The notes below the pieces were generated by a model. That model did not search any database. It saw only the letters and a list, made by a program, of their open reading frames with translations, and was not told where the DNA came from. The position numbers and the translations under genes are program-made. From Dictyobacter aurantiacus (GTDB lineage: Bacteria; Chloroflexota; Ktedonobacteria; Ktedonobacterales; Ktedonobacteraceae): a stretch of 64,000 bases of DNA. This document shows, one piece after another, positions 8,742-17,565 of the stretch. The DNA is taken from the NCBI RefSeq assembly GCF_003967515.1, contig NZ_BIFQ01000001.1, positions 558,001-622,000 of the forward strand, read 5' to 3'. The first letter of the stretch is position 1, and each line of letters begins with the position of its first letter.

Positions 8742-10601
8742 ATGATGCAAGAACAAACTACTTCTCGCCTGAACAACAAGACCTATCAGCCGATCGAGGA
8801 TTACGGGGTTATCGGGGACCTGCATACGGTTGCGCTGGTGGGAAAAAATGGCGCGATCGATTGGTGCTGTATCCCACGCTTTGATGCGCCTAGCGTCTTT
8901 GGTGCCCTGCTCGATGTGAATAAAGGGGGTACCTTCCGCATCAGTCCAGCTTTCGATCAAACCACCAGCATGGGACGCCGACAGATGTACCTGCCCGAGA
9001 CCAATATTCTGATCACGCGCTTCTTAACCGCCGATGGTGTGGGGGAGATTACGGACTTTATGCCTATCAAACAGCCCGGCTCAAAAGCCCTGCAACATCA
9101 CATTATCCGTGAAGTCAGGGTGGTTCGTGGCTCTCTCCCCTTTGAAATGGTGTGTACGCCCGCCTTTAATTACGGACGCGATTCACACACACGGACCCTT
9201 TCGGAACATGGTGCTGTCTTCCATAGCGACTCGCTCAGCCTGGGACTGGCGTCTACGATCCCGCTTGAAGAGGATGAGGATGGGGGCGTACGTGCGAAGT
9301 TCACCCTGCATACCCATCAGCGGGCCTATTTTGTGCTTGAGAGCGCGCAGGATCATGATATAGAGCCGCAACCAATCACTTCCCGCCAGTATGAGCGTGC
9401 TTTTCAGGAAACGATGAACTACTGGCAGCGCTGGCTCTCGCAGTGTCAGTATCAAGGACGGTGGCGTGAGATGGTACAGCGCTCAGCCCTGGTGCTGAAG
9501 CTCCTCACCTATCAGCCGACGGGCGCGATCGTGGCAGCGGCCACCACCAGTCTGCCAGAAACGCTGGGAGGCGCACGCAACTGGGATTATCGCTATACCT
9601 GGCTGCGCGATGCCGCCTTCAGCATCTATAGCCTGCTGATTCTGGGCTTCTATCAGGAAGCAGAAGCGTTCATGGGCTGGCTAGACGCCCGTTGCCATGA
9701 GCTTAAAGACAATGGCTCGCTCCAACCAATGTACACCATCAATGGTGGGCACGATCTGCATGAGATCACACTAGATCACCTGGAAGGCTACCGTCAGAGT
9801 GCGCCGGTTCGCATCGGTAATGGCGCCTATAAGCAAAAGCAGTTGGACATCTATGGCGAACTATTAGACTCAATCTATATCTTTAATCGCCACCAGGATA
9901 TCTCTTACGATCTCTGGCATAACCTGCGCCATCTGCTGAAGTGGCTAGGAGAGCACTGGCGTGAGCCAGACGAAGGGATCTGGGAGGTGCGTGGCGGCCA
10001 GCAACATTTTGTCCACTCGCGCGTCATGAGCTGGGTCGCCTTTGATCGCGCCATCCGTATCGCCCGCCATCGCGGCCTACCCGCTCCCATAGCCGAGTGG
10101 AGCGATATCAGTGCAAGCATCTATGAAGATGTCATGCAGAATGGATGGGATGAAAAGACCAGAAGCTTTGTTCAGTATTATGGCAGCAACGCCATCGATG
10201 CCAGTTCGCTACTCATGGTTCTGACCAAGTTCACCGGCCCGACCGATCCACGCATGCAGGACACTATTGACCGCATCAAGAAGGAGCTCACCAGCGACTC
10301 GCACGTCTACCGCTACAATCCTACTCATGCGGCGGCCGACGGATTGGGAAGTTATGAAGGAACCTTCAGCCCCTGTAGCTTCTGGCTGGCCGAGACGCTG
10401 GCCCGCTCTGGCCGCCTTGACGAGGCGCGACTGGTCCTGGAGAAGATGCTGACGTATTCCAATCATCTTGGACTCTACGCGGAAGAGATCGGCCCAACCG
10501 GTGAGGCGCTGGGCAACTTTCCCCAGGCCTTTACCCACCTTTCTCTGATCAGCACCTGCTACAATATGGACCGTGCCCTTAATGGTACTCTGCTGCGCTA
10601 A
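8742..10601 (+). CDS. Glycoside hydrolase family 15 protein (glucoamylase/trehalase type)
   Basis: Inverting exo-hydrolase releasing glucose from alpha-glucans or trehalose. 619 residues, the usual length for the bacterial cytosolic group; no signal peptide. The N-terminal beta-sandwich (about 15-230) opens with IEDYGVIGDLHTVALVGKNG and AIDWCCIPRFDAPSVFGALLD. The (alpha/alpha)6 barrel follows with NWDYRYTWLRDAAFS. The likely catalytic acid lies in DEGIWE (E411/E415 region) and the base in YAEEIGPTGEALGNFPQAF (E581/E582). The family includes mycobacterial GH15 trehalases as well as glucoamylases, so the substrate is undecided. ATG 8742 follows AAGGA. It is single-gene with its own terminator. 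Confidence 0.92.
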   Translation: MMQEQTTSRLNNKTYQPIEDYGVIGDLHTVALVGKNGAIDWCCIPRFDAPSVFGALLDVNKGGTFRISPAFDQTTSMGRRQMYLPETNILITRFLTADGVGEITDFMPIKQPGSKALQHHIIREVRVVRGSLPFEMVCTPAFNYGRDSHTRTLSEHGAVFHSDSLSLGLASTIPLEEDEDGGVRAKFTLHTHQRAYFVLESAQDHDIEPQPITSRQYERAFQETMNYWQRWLSQCQYQGRWREMVQRSALVLKLLTYQPTGAIVAAATTSLPETLGGARNWDYRYTWLRDAAFSIYSLLILGFYQEAEAFMGWLDARCHELKDNGSLQPMYTINGGHDLHEITLDHLEGYRQSAPVRIGNGAYKQKQLDIYGELLDSIYIFNRHQDISYDLWHNLRHLLKWLGEHWREPDEGIWEVRGGQQHFVHSRVMSWVAFDRAIRIARHRGLPAPIAEWSDISASIYEDVMQNGWDEKTRSFVQYYGSNAIDASSLLMVLTKFTGPTDPRMQDTIDRIKKELTSDSHVYRYNPTHAAADGLGSYEGTFSPCSFWLAETLARSGRLDEARLVLEKMLTYSNHLGLYAEEIGPTGEALGNFPQAFTHLSLISTCYNMDRALNGTLLR

Positions 10602-10643
10602 CCACCTGCAAATGACAAAGATACGCGTGAGGCAAACATGGGT

Positions 10644-10680
10644 GGCGCCCTCTACGGGCGCCTTTCTCTTTTTGGTTTTG
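10644..10680 (+). terminator. Intrinsic terminator after the GH15 gene
   Basis: GGCGCCC (10644-10650) and GGGCGCC (10656-10662) form a 7-bp GC stem with a 5-nt loop, followed by the T-rich tract TTTCTCTTTTTGGTTTT. Confidence 0.85.
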
Positions 10681-11023
10681 ATATCGCCAGCAACAGGTCC
10701 GCTCGGGAGATAAAGAAAACCCGGGAATAGCCAATGTGATGGATTTGTTCTCATATTATGAGACAGATGAATGGAAGATAGAGTATGATTTACTTGCACA
10801 CTCTCAAACAGGGTGTCAGCACCAGGGCACAGCCTCTACTCACGGCTGACATCACTGTTTTGATAACCCGATACATGTAGAAAAAGAGCAACGCAAGTAG
10901 TTTCCGCATAGGAATATACTAATCTGACAGGGTGTCAACTCGACAGAAACCCATTATTAGGATAAAATCTTACGGGAACTCAATGAAGTAAGATGCAATC
11001 TGCAAGGACGCATAATTACGAGA

Positions 11024-11226
11024 ATGCGATTTCATGACTTGCGACATTCCGCGGCCACTACCTGGCTATGAGCGTTGACCCCAATGTTGTACTGCAACGA
11101 CTCGGTCATGCAAGCGTACACAGAGAACTTGCGTTTCGTATGGACTTTATGAAGGCCATGCCTCTAAAAGCACTAAACGCTTCAAAGATTTTTTTAACGT
11201 TCGGCAGAAAAACAATTCGTAAATAG
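11024..11226 (+). pseudogene. Tyrosine recombinase (phage integrase family) C-terminal remnant, frameshifted
   Basis: Frame 11024 onward reads MRFHDLRHSAATTWL and then stops. Shifting by one base at about 11068 continues as MSVDPNVVLQRLGHASV. Together these give the integrase signature H-x-L-R-H (box II) plus the LGH motif at the right distance, so one base has been lost. No catalytic tyrosine follows; the frame drifts into low-complexity sequence and stops at 11224-11226. Nothing recognisable of the N-terminal half lies upstream, though ACAGGGTGTCA occurs twice (around 10808 and 10927). A dead trace of an integrated element in the 700-nt gap between the GH15 and typA genes. Confidence 0.8.
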
Positions 11227-11300
11227 TTGTGTCCAGATGAGCGCATGCTGCAAAGCGTGTCGCCTGATCTGTTGTCACACGGAGGGATTAATACATTATT

Positions 11301-13163
11301 ATGCAGGCTGAAACGGCTTTACAGGCGGACTCAAAATTGGTTAAACGAAATGATATTCGGAATGTCGCCATTATCGCCCACGTAGACCATGGAAAGACTA
11401 CGCTGGTGGACGGATTGCTGAAACAGAGCCATATCTTCCGCGAAAATCAGCAGGTGGGCGAATTAATTATGGACTCAAACGATCAGGAGCGTGAGCGCGG
11501 CATCACCATCCTGGCGAAAAATACAGCCATCGACTACCGGGATATTAGAATCAATATTATCGACACACCGGGACACGCCGACTTCGGTGGTGAGGTGGAA
11601 CGCGTATTAAATATGGCCGACGGCTGTATCCTGCTCGTTGACGCCGCTGAGGGTCCGATGCCTCAGACGCGCTTTGTGTTGCAGAAGGCGCTGGAACTTG
11701 ATCTACAACCAATTGTGATCATTAACAAAATCGACCGCAAAGATGCACGCATCGATACGGTCATTGAAGAGACACAGGATCTCTTCCTGGAACTGGCGAC
11801 CTCGGATAGCCACCTGGACTTCCCGATCCTATATGCGATCGGACGCGATGGCGTCGCTATGTATAAACCAGATGACGAGCGCAAGGACCTGCAGCCCTTG
11901 TTCGATACCATCGTGAAGACGGTACCCGCTCCTGAAGTTGCGATCGATGCTCCCTTCCAGATGCTGGTAACGGCCCTGGACTACGATGATTATAAGGGTA
12001 AATACGCTATCGGCCGTATCATTCGTGGACGGATCACGCCCAATACACAGATAGCGCGTATCAATCGCGAGGGCGAGGTTTCGCGCCAGAAGATCAACCT
12101 GGTTATGAGCTATAAAGGCCTGCAGCGCACCGAGGTTTCAGAAGCGATCGCGGGCGATATCGTTGCCCTGACAGGCATTGCCGATGCCAATATCGGTGAG
12201 ACGCTGGCAGATATCGATCATCCCGAAGCTCTGCCTTCGATTGAGATCTCCGAGCCAACCTTGAAGATGACCTTTGGTGTCAACACCAGTCCATTCTCGG
12301 GTCGCGAAGGGAAGTTCTCAACATCACGGCAGTTGCGCTCCCGCCTCTATCGCGAGCTGGAGACCAACGTCAGCCTGCGTGTCGAGGATGGCAATACCCC
12401 TGACGAGTTTGTCGTCTCGGGCCGTGGCGAGCTGCACCTTTCGGTCCTGATCGAGACGATGCGCCGCGAAGGCTATGAGCTGCAAGTTTCCCGTCCAGAG
12501 GTCATCACACACGAAGATGAGAACGGCCACCTGACCGAGCCAGTCGAACATCTGGTTATCGATACCAAAGATACCTACATGGGCGTGTTAACCGAGGCGC
12601 TAGCCATTCGTAAGGCGCAGCTCACCAACATGACCAATGACGGCAGCGGCAACATTCGCATCGAGTACGACATTCCGACCCGTGGCTTGATCGGTTTCCG
12701 CAACGCCTTCCTGACCCTGACCAAAGGAAATGGCGCCATGAGCAGCCTGCTCAAAGGCTTCGTACCCTGGATGGGTAAGATCAACAGTGCTCGCATGGGC
12801 GCCCTGGTCGCGTCCGAGCTGGGAACCGCCGTTACCTACGGACTCAGCAACGCTCAAATGCGCGGCGATACCTTTATCGAGCCGGGTACACCGGTCTATG
12901 AAGGCATGATCGTCGGCCTCAATTCGCGTCCCGACGACCTGGTTGTCAACGTGTGTAAAGAGAAGCAGAAAACCAATATTCGCTCCTCTACATCAGATAT
13001 CGCGGTGCGCCTGACGCCACCCATTCTGATGAGCCTGGAGCAATCGCTCGACTTCATCAACAACGATGAACTGGTCGAGGTAACACCAAAAAACATTCGG
13101 TTGCGCAAGCGCTACCTGACTCAGCACGAGCGCGCACGCATGCGCTCCCGTGAAAATGACTAG
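11301..13163 (+). CDS. typA: Ribosome-associated GTPase TypA/BipA
   Basis: Translational GTPase of the EF-G superfamily that binds ribosomes and affects assembly and stress growth. 620 residues, full length. G1 [10 protein letters not shown], switch [13 protein letters not shown]3 [17 protein letters not shown]4 NKIDR and G5 YAIGRDG are all present in residues 20-190. Domain II and the BipA-specific C-terminal domain follow ([41 protein letters not shown]). It is preceded by GGAGGGATTAATAC with a somewhat long spacer. Flanked by an integrase remnant on the left and hairpins on the right; single gene. Confidence 0.97.
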   Translation: MQAETALQADSKLVKRNDIRNVAIIAHVDHGKTTLVDGLLKQSHIFRENQQVGELIMDSNDQERERGITILAKNTAIDYRDIRINIIDTPGHADFGGEVERVLNMADGCILLVDAAEGPMPQTRFVLQKALELDLQPIVIINKIDRKDARIDTVIEETQDLFLELATSDSHLDFPILYAIGRDGVAMYKPDDERKDLQPLFDTIVKTVPAPEVAIDAPFQMLVTALDYDDYKGKYAIGRIIRGRITPNTQIARINREGEVSRQKINLVMSYKGLQRTEVSEAIAGDIVALTGIADANIGETLADIDHPEALPSIEISEPTLKMTFGVNTSPFSGREGKFSTSRQLRSRLYRELETNVSLRVEDGNTPDEFVVSGRGELHLSVLIETMRREGYELQVSRPEVITHEDENGHLTEPVEHLVIDTKDTYMGVLTEALAIRKAQLTNMTNDGSGNIRIEYDIPTRGLIGFRNAFLTLTKGNGAMSSLLKGFVPWMGKINSARMGALVASELGTAVTYGLSNAQMRGDTFIEPGTPVYEGMIVGLNSRPDDLVVNVCKEKQKTNIRSSTSDIAVRLTPPILMSLEQSLDFINNDELVEVTPKNIRLRKRYLTQHERARMRSREND

Positions 13164-13174
13164 TCAGTCCAAAT

Positions 13175-13290
13175 AGTCTGCTACTCTGGTGAAATAGTGC
13201 AAGGGGTGCGCGAATGCGCACCCCTTGCACTATTTCACCAGAGTAGCAGACTGGTTTTTATATTGGCGCAGCACCAATATAAAAAACCAG
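13175..13290. repeat. Double hairpin element B after typA
   Basis: A perfect 37-bp inverted repeat (13175-13211 / 13216-13252) with loop GAAT and apex GGTGCGC-GAAT-GCGCACC. It is followed at once by a second stem (13251-13266 / 13274-13290, one bulged T) of AT-rich sequence. It lies between two plus-strand genes and could stop typA transcription, but the long perfect stem matches the intergenic hairpins A, D, E, F and H rather than a normal terminator. Confidence 0.8.
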
Positions 13291-13460
13291 TTTAAATTGT
13301 CTTAAAAAATTGTCATTATTGAGCCGTTAAATCTGTCTATATATGTGTACTACTATTCCCGATAGTAATACTTATGACAGACTAGCGCCCGAAACACAGG
13401 AACGCCAACGTTCCTTTTCAACCGGTACAACGATAGTACAAAGAAATGGAGAGTTTTATT

Positions 13461-13667
13461 ATGGCAAAATTCCTGCGTAAAGCGGCCCTTGTCCTGTCTA
13501 TATGCCTATCAGGCTTATTGGCGCCCACAGTATGGACAGGATATAGTGCTCCTTCCCACGCCACTCAGTACACGCATAGCTCCCAGGCAGCATCCCAGCT
13601 CACCAGTATACATACTTCCGACGTGCCTAACGTCACCTGCCCGCCACCTCCTCGCGGCTGCTGGTAA
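13461..13667 (+). CDS. Small secreted peptide with a Pro-rich two-cysteine C-terminus
   Basis: 68 residues from ATG 13461, which has GGAGAG 7 nt upstream; the in-frame ATG at 13446 has none. Residues 1-34 form a good Sec signal peptide (basic FLRK, hydrophobic ALVLSICLSGLLAPTVW, cleavage after SHA). The predicted mature peptide is about 34 residues, rich in Ser/Thr/Gln, and ends in NVTCPPPPRGCW, where a C-x6-C disulfide loop is possible. No family is recognised. It could be a signalling or antimicrobial peptide, but this is only suggested by its size and export signal. No processing or immunity gene is adjacent. It is followed by its own hairpin and by a glutaredoxin-like gene on the same strand. 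Confidence 0.6.
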   Translation: MAKFLRKAALVLSICLSGLLAPTVWTGYSAPSHATQYTHSSQAASQLTSIHTSDVPNVTCPPPPRGCW

Positions 13668-13673
13668 AAAACA

Positions 13674-13715
13674 GGATGGTGCAGGAGGGATAGATAGTGA
13701 CCTCTTGTACCATCC
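13674..13715 (+). terminator. Hairpin after the small secreted peptide gene
   Basis: Arms 13674-13688 and 13701-13715 pair over 15 bp (two G-T wobbles) with a 12-nt loop, 7 nt after the stop codon. The tract after it has few T residues, so it may be a partial terminator or an mRNA 3' stabiliser. Confidence 0.55.
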
Positions 13716-13784
13716 ATTTGCACCCTTGCCTGCAAATTGTGTTATGATTGAAGCAATAAACACTGATAGATGGAGGCAGGGAGC

Positions 13785-14048
13785 GTGGAAGAACAGGGAC
13801 CAAACCAGAGGCTGCCACAGGTCACGTTCTATACCAAAGCCGGTTGTCATCTCTGTGATGAGGCCCGCGAGATGCTGGATGAGATCGCGACTCAGGCTGA
13901 ATACGACCTCACCGAGATCGATATTCGGCGCGATATGGATCTTTTCGAGCGTTATCGCTATCGCATTCCGGTGGTGATGATCGATGAAACCATTGTGGCA
14001 GAAGGTCGTATAGAATATAGTGATCTGGCAACAGCGTTTAACATATAA
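13785..14048 (+). CDS. Glutaredoxin-like protein (DUF836 family)
   Basis: 87 residues with a thioredoxin fold. The redox motif C-H-L-C sits in FYTKAGCHLCDEAREML, followed by YDLTEIDI, the cis-proline segment RIPVVMIDE and the C-terminal helix. DUF836 proteins are small glutaredoxin-like proteins of undefined partner. GTG 13785 is preferred to ATG 13770 because GGAGG (13772-13776) lies 8 nt upstream of it. Only 25 nt separate it from the DUF2085 gene, so the two are probably co-transcribed. Confidence 0.85.
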   Translation: MEEQGPNQRLPQVTFYTKAGCHLCDEAREMLDEIATQAEYDLTEIDIRRDMDLFERYRYRIPVVMIDETIVAEGRIEYSDLATAFNI

Positions 14049-14073
14049 TAGTATGACAAGGAAGTAGAGAGCT

Positions 14074-14688
14074 ATGGCAACACAATCATTCAACCATAAT
14101 CACCAGCCGGGGACCCCTCCCTCACAGCATGTGCTGCCAGGCCGATCGAAATCCACCTTTGAGCGCTGGATTGATCGTGGCGGTGATTTTTTAACCGAAT
14201 ACTGGGCGTTGATTATTACCATTGGTTTAGGGATACTGGTGGCGATCGCGATCGCGATCCCTTTCATGTCCTACCTGGGCCTGGATAGCATCGCCAAACC
14301 GCTCTTCTTTTCCTTACACTACGTCTGCGCCCAGATTCCGTCGCACTCGATCTACATCTTTGGGCATCAGCTGGGCCTCTGTGAACGCAACTTCTCCATC
14401 TATACCTCTATGTTTCTGACCAGCCTGGTTTTTGTGTTGAGCAAGAAACGGATGCCTGGCATCCCCTGGTGGCTGTGGATCCTGATGCTGCTCCCAATGG
14501 CCTGGGATGGCACGACGCAGATGTTTGGCTGGCGCGAAAGCGATTGGATACTGCGGGTGATTACCGGTACCCTCTTCGGCGTTGGCAACATCTGGTTCGC
14601 CCTGCCCTTAATGCAAAAAAGCCTGACTGAAGCCATCCTGCCACCCCACGTAAAAGCAACACCACGCCAAGCACCCTCCCACCTGTAA
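14074..14688 (+). CDS. DUF2085 family integral membrane protein
   Basis: 204 residues. A cytosolic N-terminus of about 45 residues is followed by four or five membrane segments. The DUF2085 signature is clear: HYVCAQIPSHSIYIFGHQLG and LCERNFSIYTSMF (conserved Cys residues), then AWDGTTQMFGWRESDWILRV and ITGTLFGVGNIW. Function of the family is unknown; the conserved cysteines, histidine and aspartate suggest metal or redox chemistry, which fits the upstream glutaredoxin-like gene. SD AAGGAAGTAGAG precedes the ATG. Confidence 0.85.
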   Translation: MATQSFNHNHQPGTPPSQHVLPGRSKSTFERWIDRGGDFLTEYWALIITIGLGILVAIAIAIPFMSYLGLDSIAKPLFFSLHYVCAQIPSHSIYIFGHQLGLCERNFSIYTSMFLTSLVFVLSKKRMPGIPWWLWILMLLPMAWDGTTQMFGWRESDWILRVITGTLFGVGNIWFALPLMQKSLTEAILPPHVKATPRQAPSHL

Positions 14689-14702
14689 ACAAGTTAAGGG
14701 GT

Positions 14703-14783
14703 GCAGAGCGAGCATGCCGGGGGCATGCTAAACTCCCTGCCGGGGTGTGGGCGAACATGCTGGGAGCATGTTCAAGTCCCCAC
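14703..14783. repeat. Two tandem 43-nt hairpins with compensatory changes
   Basis: Unit 1 stem AGCATGCC/GGCATGCT (14711-14718 / 14722-14729) and unit 2 stem AACATGCT/AGCATGTT (14754-14761 / 14765-14772) each have a GGG loop and repeat with a 43-nt period. Two base pairs differ between the units and both differences are compensated. They fill the gap between the DUF2085 gene and mtaB. Confidence 0.7.
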
Positions 14784-14949
14784 AAAACTTCTTTTTCTCT
14801 TTTTACGCGCCGCCGAAGGCGGCAATAAAAATTGGCTGGTAGCCAAACTATAGCGGAATGCGCTATAATCAAGCGGTTAGCAGAATTACCATCATACCAT
14901 GAGAGCCAGCAAGGCCCCTATGTAAGAGCCAGAAACAAGTAGAGAGAGT

Positions 14950-16437
14950 ATGTCCGAAAATTTAGCACAGCAGGAAACAACCTTTGCCGTAACCACCCTG
15001 GGCTGCAAAGTCAATCAAGCCGATAGCGAGGCCATCAGCGACCAGATGGACGCGGCCGGCTTCAAGCAGCGCGACTTTGAGGAGCCCGCAGATGTCTATA
15101 TCGTCAATACCTGTACCGTGACGCACCTGGGAGATCGCAGCTCGCGCCAGCTGATCGCGCAGGCCCATCGCCGTCATCCCGACGCGCTGCTGGTGGTCAC
15201 CGGTTGCTATGCCCAGTTGAATCCGCAGGCCGTCTCTGCCCTGCCTGGCGTCGACCTGGTGATCGGAAATACAGAAAAAGAGGGGCTGGTCTCGACTATC
15301 CGCGAACGCTTACTGCACCTGGAATCTATAGATGAAGAGGCGCAGACCGCAGGCATGAACAACGAAGCAGCGGCGACACAACCGAAGCGTTCGCTCCCCG
15401 TACTGCCTCTCGATACCCAGCATATCGGCAGTGATAACGCACTGACCTTCCGGATCCAGGAAGATGAACCGCAACCCGAAAATCCATCCCGCCTGACACC
15501 GTTTACGGACAATGTACAGACCAGCGAGCTGGCCAATAATCGTCTGTTCTCACGTACCCGCGTGCAGATGAAGGTACAGGATGGCTGTGATAATCGCTGC
15601 ACCTACTGCATCGTGCCATACGTACGCGGTGGGTCGCGCAGTCGCAGCATCGCCTCGGTGGTTGAAAACGTGCAGCGCAAGGCGCGCGCCGGCTTTCAGG
15701 AAATCGTGCTCACCGGTATCCACCTGGGTGATTACCATCCCGACCAGGATGAGAAGCTGGACCTGGGCGATCTGATCGCAGCCTTGCTGCGTGACACGGA
15801 TATGCCGCGCATCCGCGTCTCATCATTGGAACCTGAAGATTTTCAGCTGGAGTGGTTGGAGATGTGGGCCGATCCGCGCATGTGCCGCCACCTGCACCTG
15901 CCGATGCAGAGTGGTTCAGACGCCATCCTGCGCCGCATGGCCCGACGCTACAATAGTGAACGCTACCGTACCATCATCACCACGGCCAAAAAGCTGGTCC
16001 CCGGCATCGCCATCAGCACAGATATTATCACAGGCTTTCCCGGCGAGGCCGACGAGGATTTCGAGCTGACCTATCAACTGGCAAAAGAGTTGGAGTTCGC
16101 CAAGTCACACGTCTTCCGCTTCTCACCACGCCAGGGTACCCCGGCAGCCCGCATGCGTGGTCAGATTAAAGATGTGGTGAAAAAGGCTCGCAGCCAGCGT
16201 CTGCTGGAATTGAACGATGAGCATAGCCGTCTGTTCCGCCAGCAGGCGCTCAACCAGACCGTTCCGGTGCTGATCGAACAGTTCAAGCATGGCAAGTGGG
16301 AGGGTCTGACCGACAACTATATCCGCGTCGAGGTCAACGACCTGCCTGAAAATCCCGCCGGCTGGCAGCATACCGTGGTCCAGGCTCGCCTCAATCACCT
16401 GGTCGACGATGGCGTCCACGGCACCTACATCCAATAA
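14950..16437 (+). CDS. mtaB: tRNA (N6-threonylcarbamoyladenosine-37 C2) methylthiotransferase
   Basis: Radical SAM enzyme that makes ms2t6A at position 37 of ANN-decoding tRNAs. The N-terminal UPF0004 cluster cysteines are C19 (TLGCKVNQADSE), C55 (NTCTVT) and C86 (VTGCYAQ). The radical SAM CxxxCxxC is C213-C217-C220 in DGCDNRCTYCIVPYVRGGSR. TGIHLGDY, SLEP, HLPMQSGSD and TDIITGFPGE follow. 495 residues, longer than B. subtilis MtaB because of a linker of about 60 poorly conserved residues (130-195) between the two cluster domains. The C-terminal TRAM-like part is short. Its stop is 5 nt before the next start, so it is coupled to the lipoprotein gene. Confidence 0.93.
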   Translation: MSENLAQQETTFAVTTLGCKVNQADSEAISDQMDAAGFKQRDFEEPADVYIVNTCTVTHLGDRSSRQLIAQAHRRHPDALLVVTGCYAQLNPQAVSALPGVDLVIGNTEKEGLVSTIRERLLHLESIDEEAQTAGMNNEAAATQPKRSLPVLPLDTQHIGSDNALTFRIQEDEPQPENPSRLTPFTDNVQTSELANNRLFSRTRVQMKVQDGCDNRCTYCIVPYVRGGSRSRSIASVVENVQRKARAGFQEIVLTGIHLGDYHPDQDEKLDLGDLIAALLRDTDMPRIRVSSLEPEDFQLEWLEMWADPRMCRHLHLPMQSGSDAILRRMARRYNSERYRTIITTAKKLVPGIAISTDIITGFPGEADEDFELTYQLAKELEFAKSHVFRFSPRQGTPAARMRGQIKDVVKKARSQRLLELNDEHSRLFRQQALNQTVPVLIEQFKHGKWEGLTDNYIRVEVNDLPENPAGWQHTVVQARLNHLVDDGVHGTYIQ

Positions 16438-16442
16438 CACAG

Positions 16443-17555
16443 ATGACATCTATACACAAACGCCTGCCAGCCTGGAGCCTGGCTCTACTGGTAGGCATCT
16501 TACTACTCATCAGCGCGTGCAGTGATATGCCAGTCGGCCAGACTGGCGATCAGGCGCACGCACAAACCAGGCATGTGCAGGGGACCTTTAGTGAGTATCC
16601 ACTGCCACAGGATAAAAGCGGAATCATGCGTCCTGCGATAGATAGCCATGGCCGCGTCTGGTTTGGCGAGATGGGCCAGAACTATCTGGCCTCATTTGAC
16701 CCCCGCAGCAAGACCTTTGAGCAGTTCACGCCTCCCCATGGGCAGGCTGGTATCATGGGAGTCATTGTGGCACCCGACAACACGGTCTGGTATGCCGAGC
16801 AGTACGCCAACTACATCGGCCATTATAACCCTATCAATAAGCACTTTGATATCTATACGCTGCCCACGGTGACCAAACCAGATCCCACCAGCAACAAGCA
16901 GATGCTCAAGCTGCCAGTCGCGCCCAACGAATTATTGCTGGATCGACAGGGGAACATCTGGTTCACCGAGATGAACGCGGATGCCATCGGTAAGCTCAAT
17001 ATCAAGACCGGTACGTTCAGCCACTACCCGCTATCCAATCCCAGAACCGTACAGAAGCTCAGCCCCTATGGTATCACACAGGACAGGCAGGGAAAGATCT
17101 GGTTCACCAACTCGGGGACCAATACGATCGGAAGTCTTGATCCAGTCAGCGGTACCCTGCGCTTTTATACCCCACCTACGCCAGCGGGGCAGGATCCTTT
17201 TTCATTGATGGAGATCACGAGCGATCCCTCGGGCATGCTCTGGATCAGTACGTTTAACACCAATAAATTAATCCTCTTCGATCCAAACAGGGAGAGCTTT
17301 ACTACATACACCGCCCCGGGCTCCGGTCGCGGCATTCCGGGCATCTATGGCCTGCTGGTCACTTCCTCAAACGGTATCTGGGCTACCGTCTCGGCCTCCA
17401 ACTCTATCGTCCACTTTAATGTTAGAACAAAGACGTTCGATTATTACCCCATCCCCAGCCCGAACTGCACCCCTCTGGGTATCAGCCAGGCGCCAGATAA
17501 AAGCATCTGGTTTACCGAGTCGGCCACCAACCAGCTAGGCGCCCTCAAACCCTGA
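16443..17555 (+). CDS. Lipoprotein beta-propeller, streptogramin (virginiamycin B) lyase-like
   Basis: 370 residues. A signal peptide with lipobox LISAC puts the lipidated cysteine at C26, so the protein is anchored outside the membrane. At least seven repeats with the W-[FY]-x-E/T-x3-N pattern (WFGEMGQN, WYAEQYAN, WFTEMNAD, WFTNSGTN, WISTFNTN, WFTESATNQLG) define a seven-blade propeller of the Vgb/SMP-30 type. True Vgb linearises streptogramin B, but most relatives are of unknown role and secreted forms are unlikely to be cytosolic resistance enzymes. It follows mtaB by 5 nt. Function is therefore left open. Confidence 0.8.
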   Translation: MTSIHKRLPAWSLALLVGILLLISACSDMPVGQTGDQAHAQTRHVQGTFSEYPLPQDKSGIMRPAIDSHGRVWFGEMGQNYLASFDPRSKTFEQFTPPHGQAGIMGVIVAPDNTVWYAEQYANYIGHYNPINKHFDIYTLPTVTKPDPTSNKQMLKLPVAPNELLLDRQGNIWFTEMNADAIGKLNIKTGTFSHYPLSNPRTVQKLSPYGITQDRQGKIWFTNSGTNTIGSLDPVSGTLRFYTPPTPAGQDPFSLMEITSDPSGMLWISTFNTNKLILFDPNRESFTTYTAPGSGRGIPGIYGLLVTSSNGIWATVSASNSIVHFNVRTKTFDYYPIPSPNCTPLGISQAPDKSIWFTESATNQLGALKP

Positions 17556-17565
17556 GCTCCCTCTC

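Noticed and set aside
14742..14781. tRNA-like sequence (GTTCAAGTCCC-like end)
   Set aside because: No acceptor stem, D arm or anticodon arm; it is the second of two tandem hairpins.
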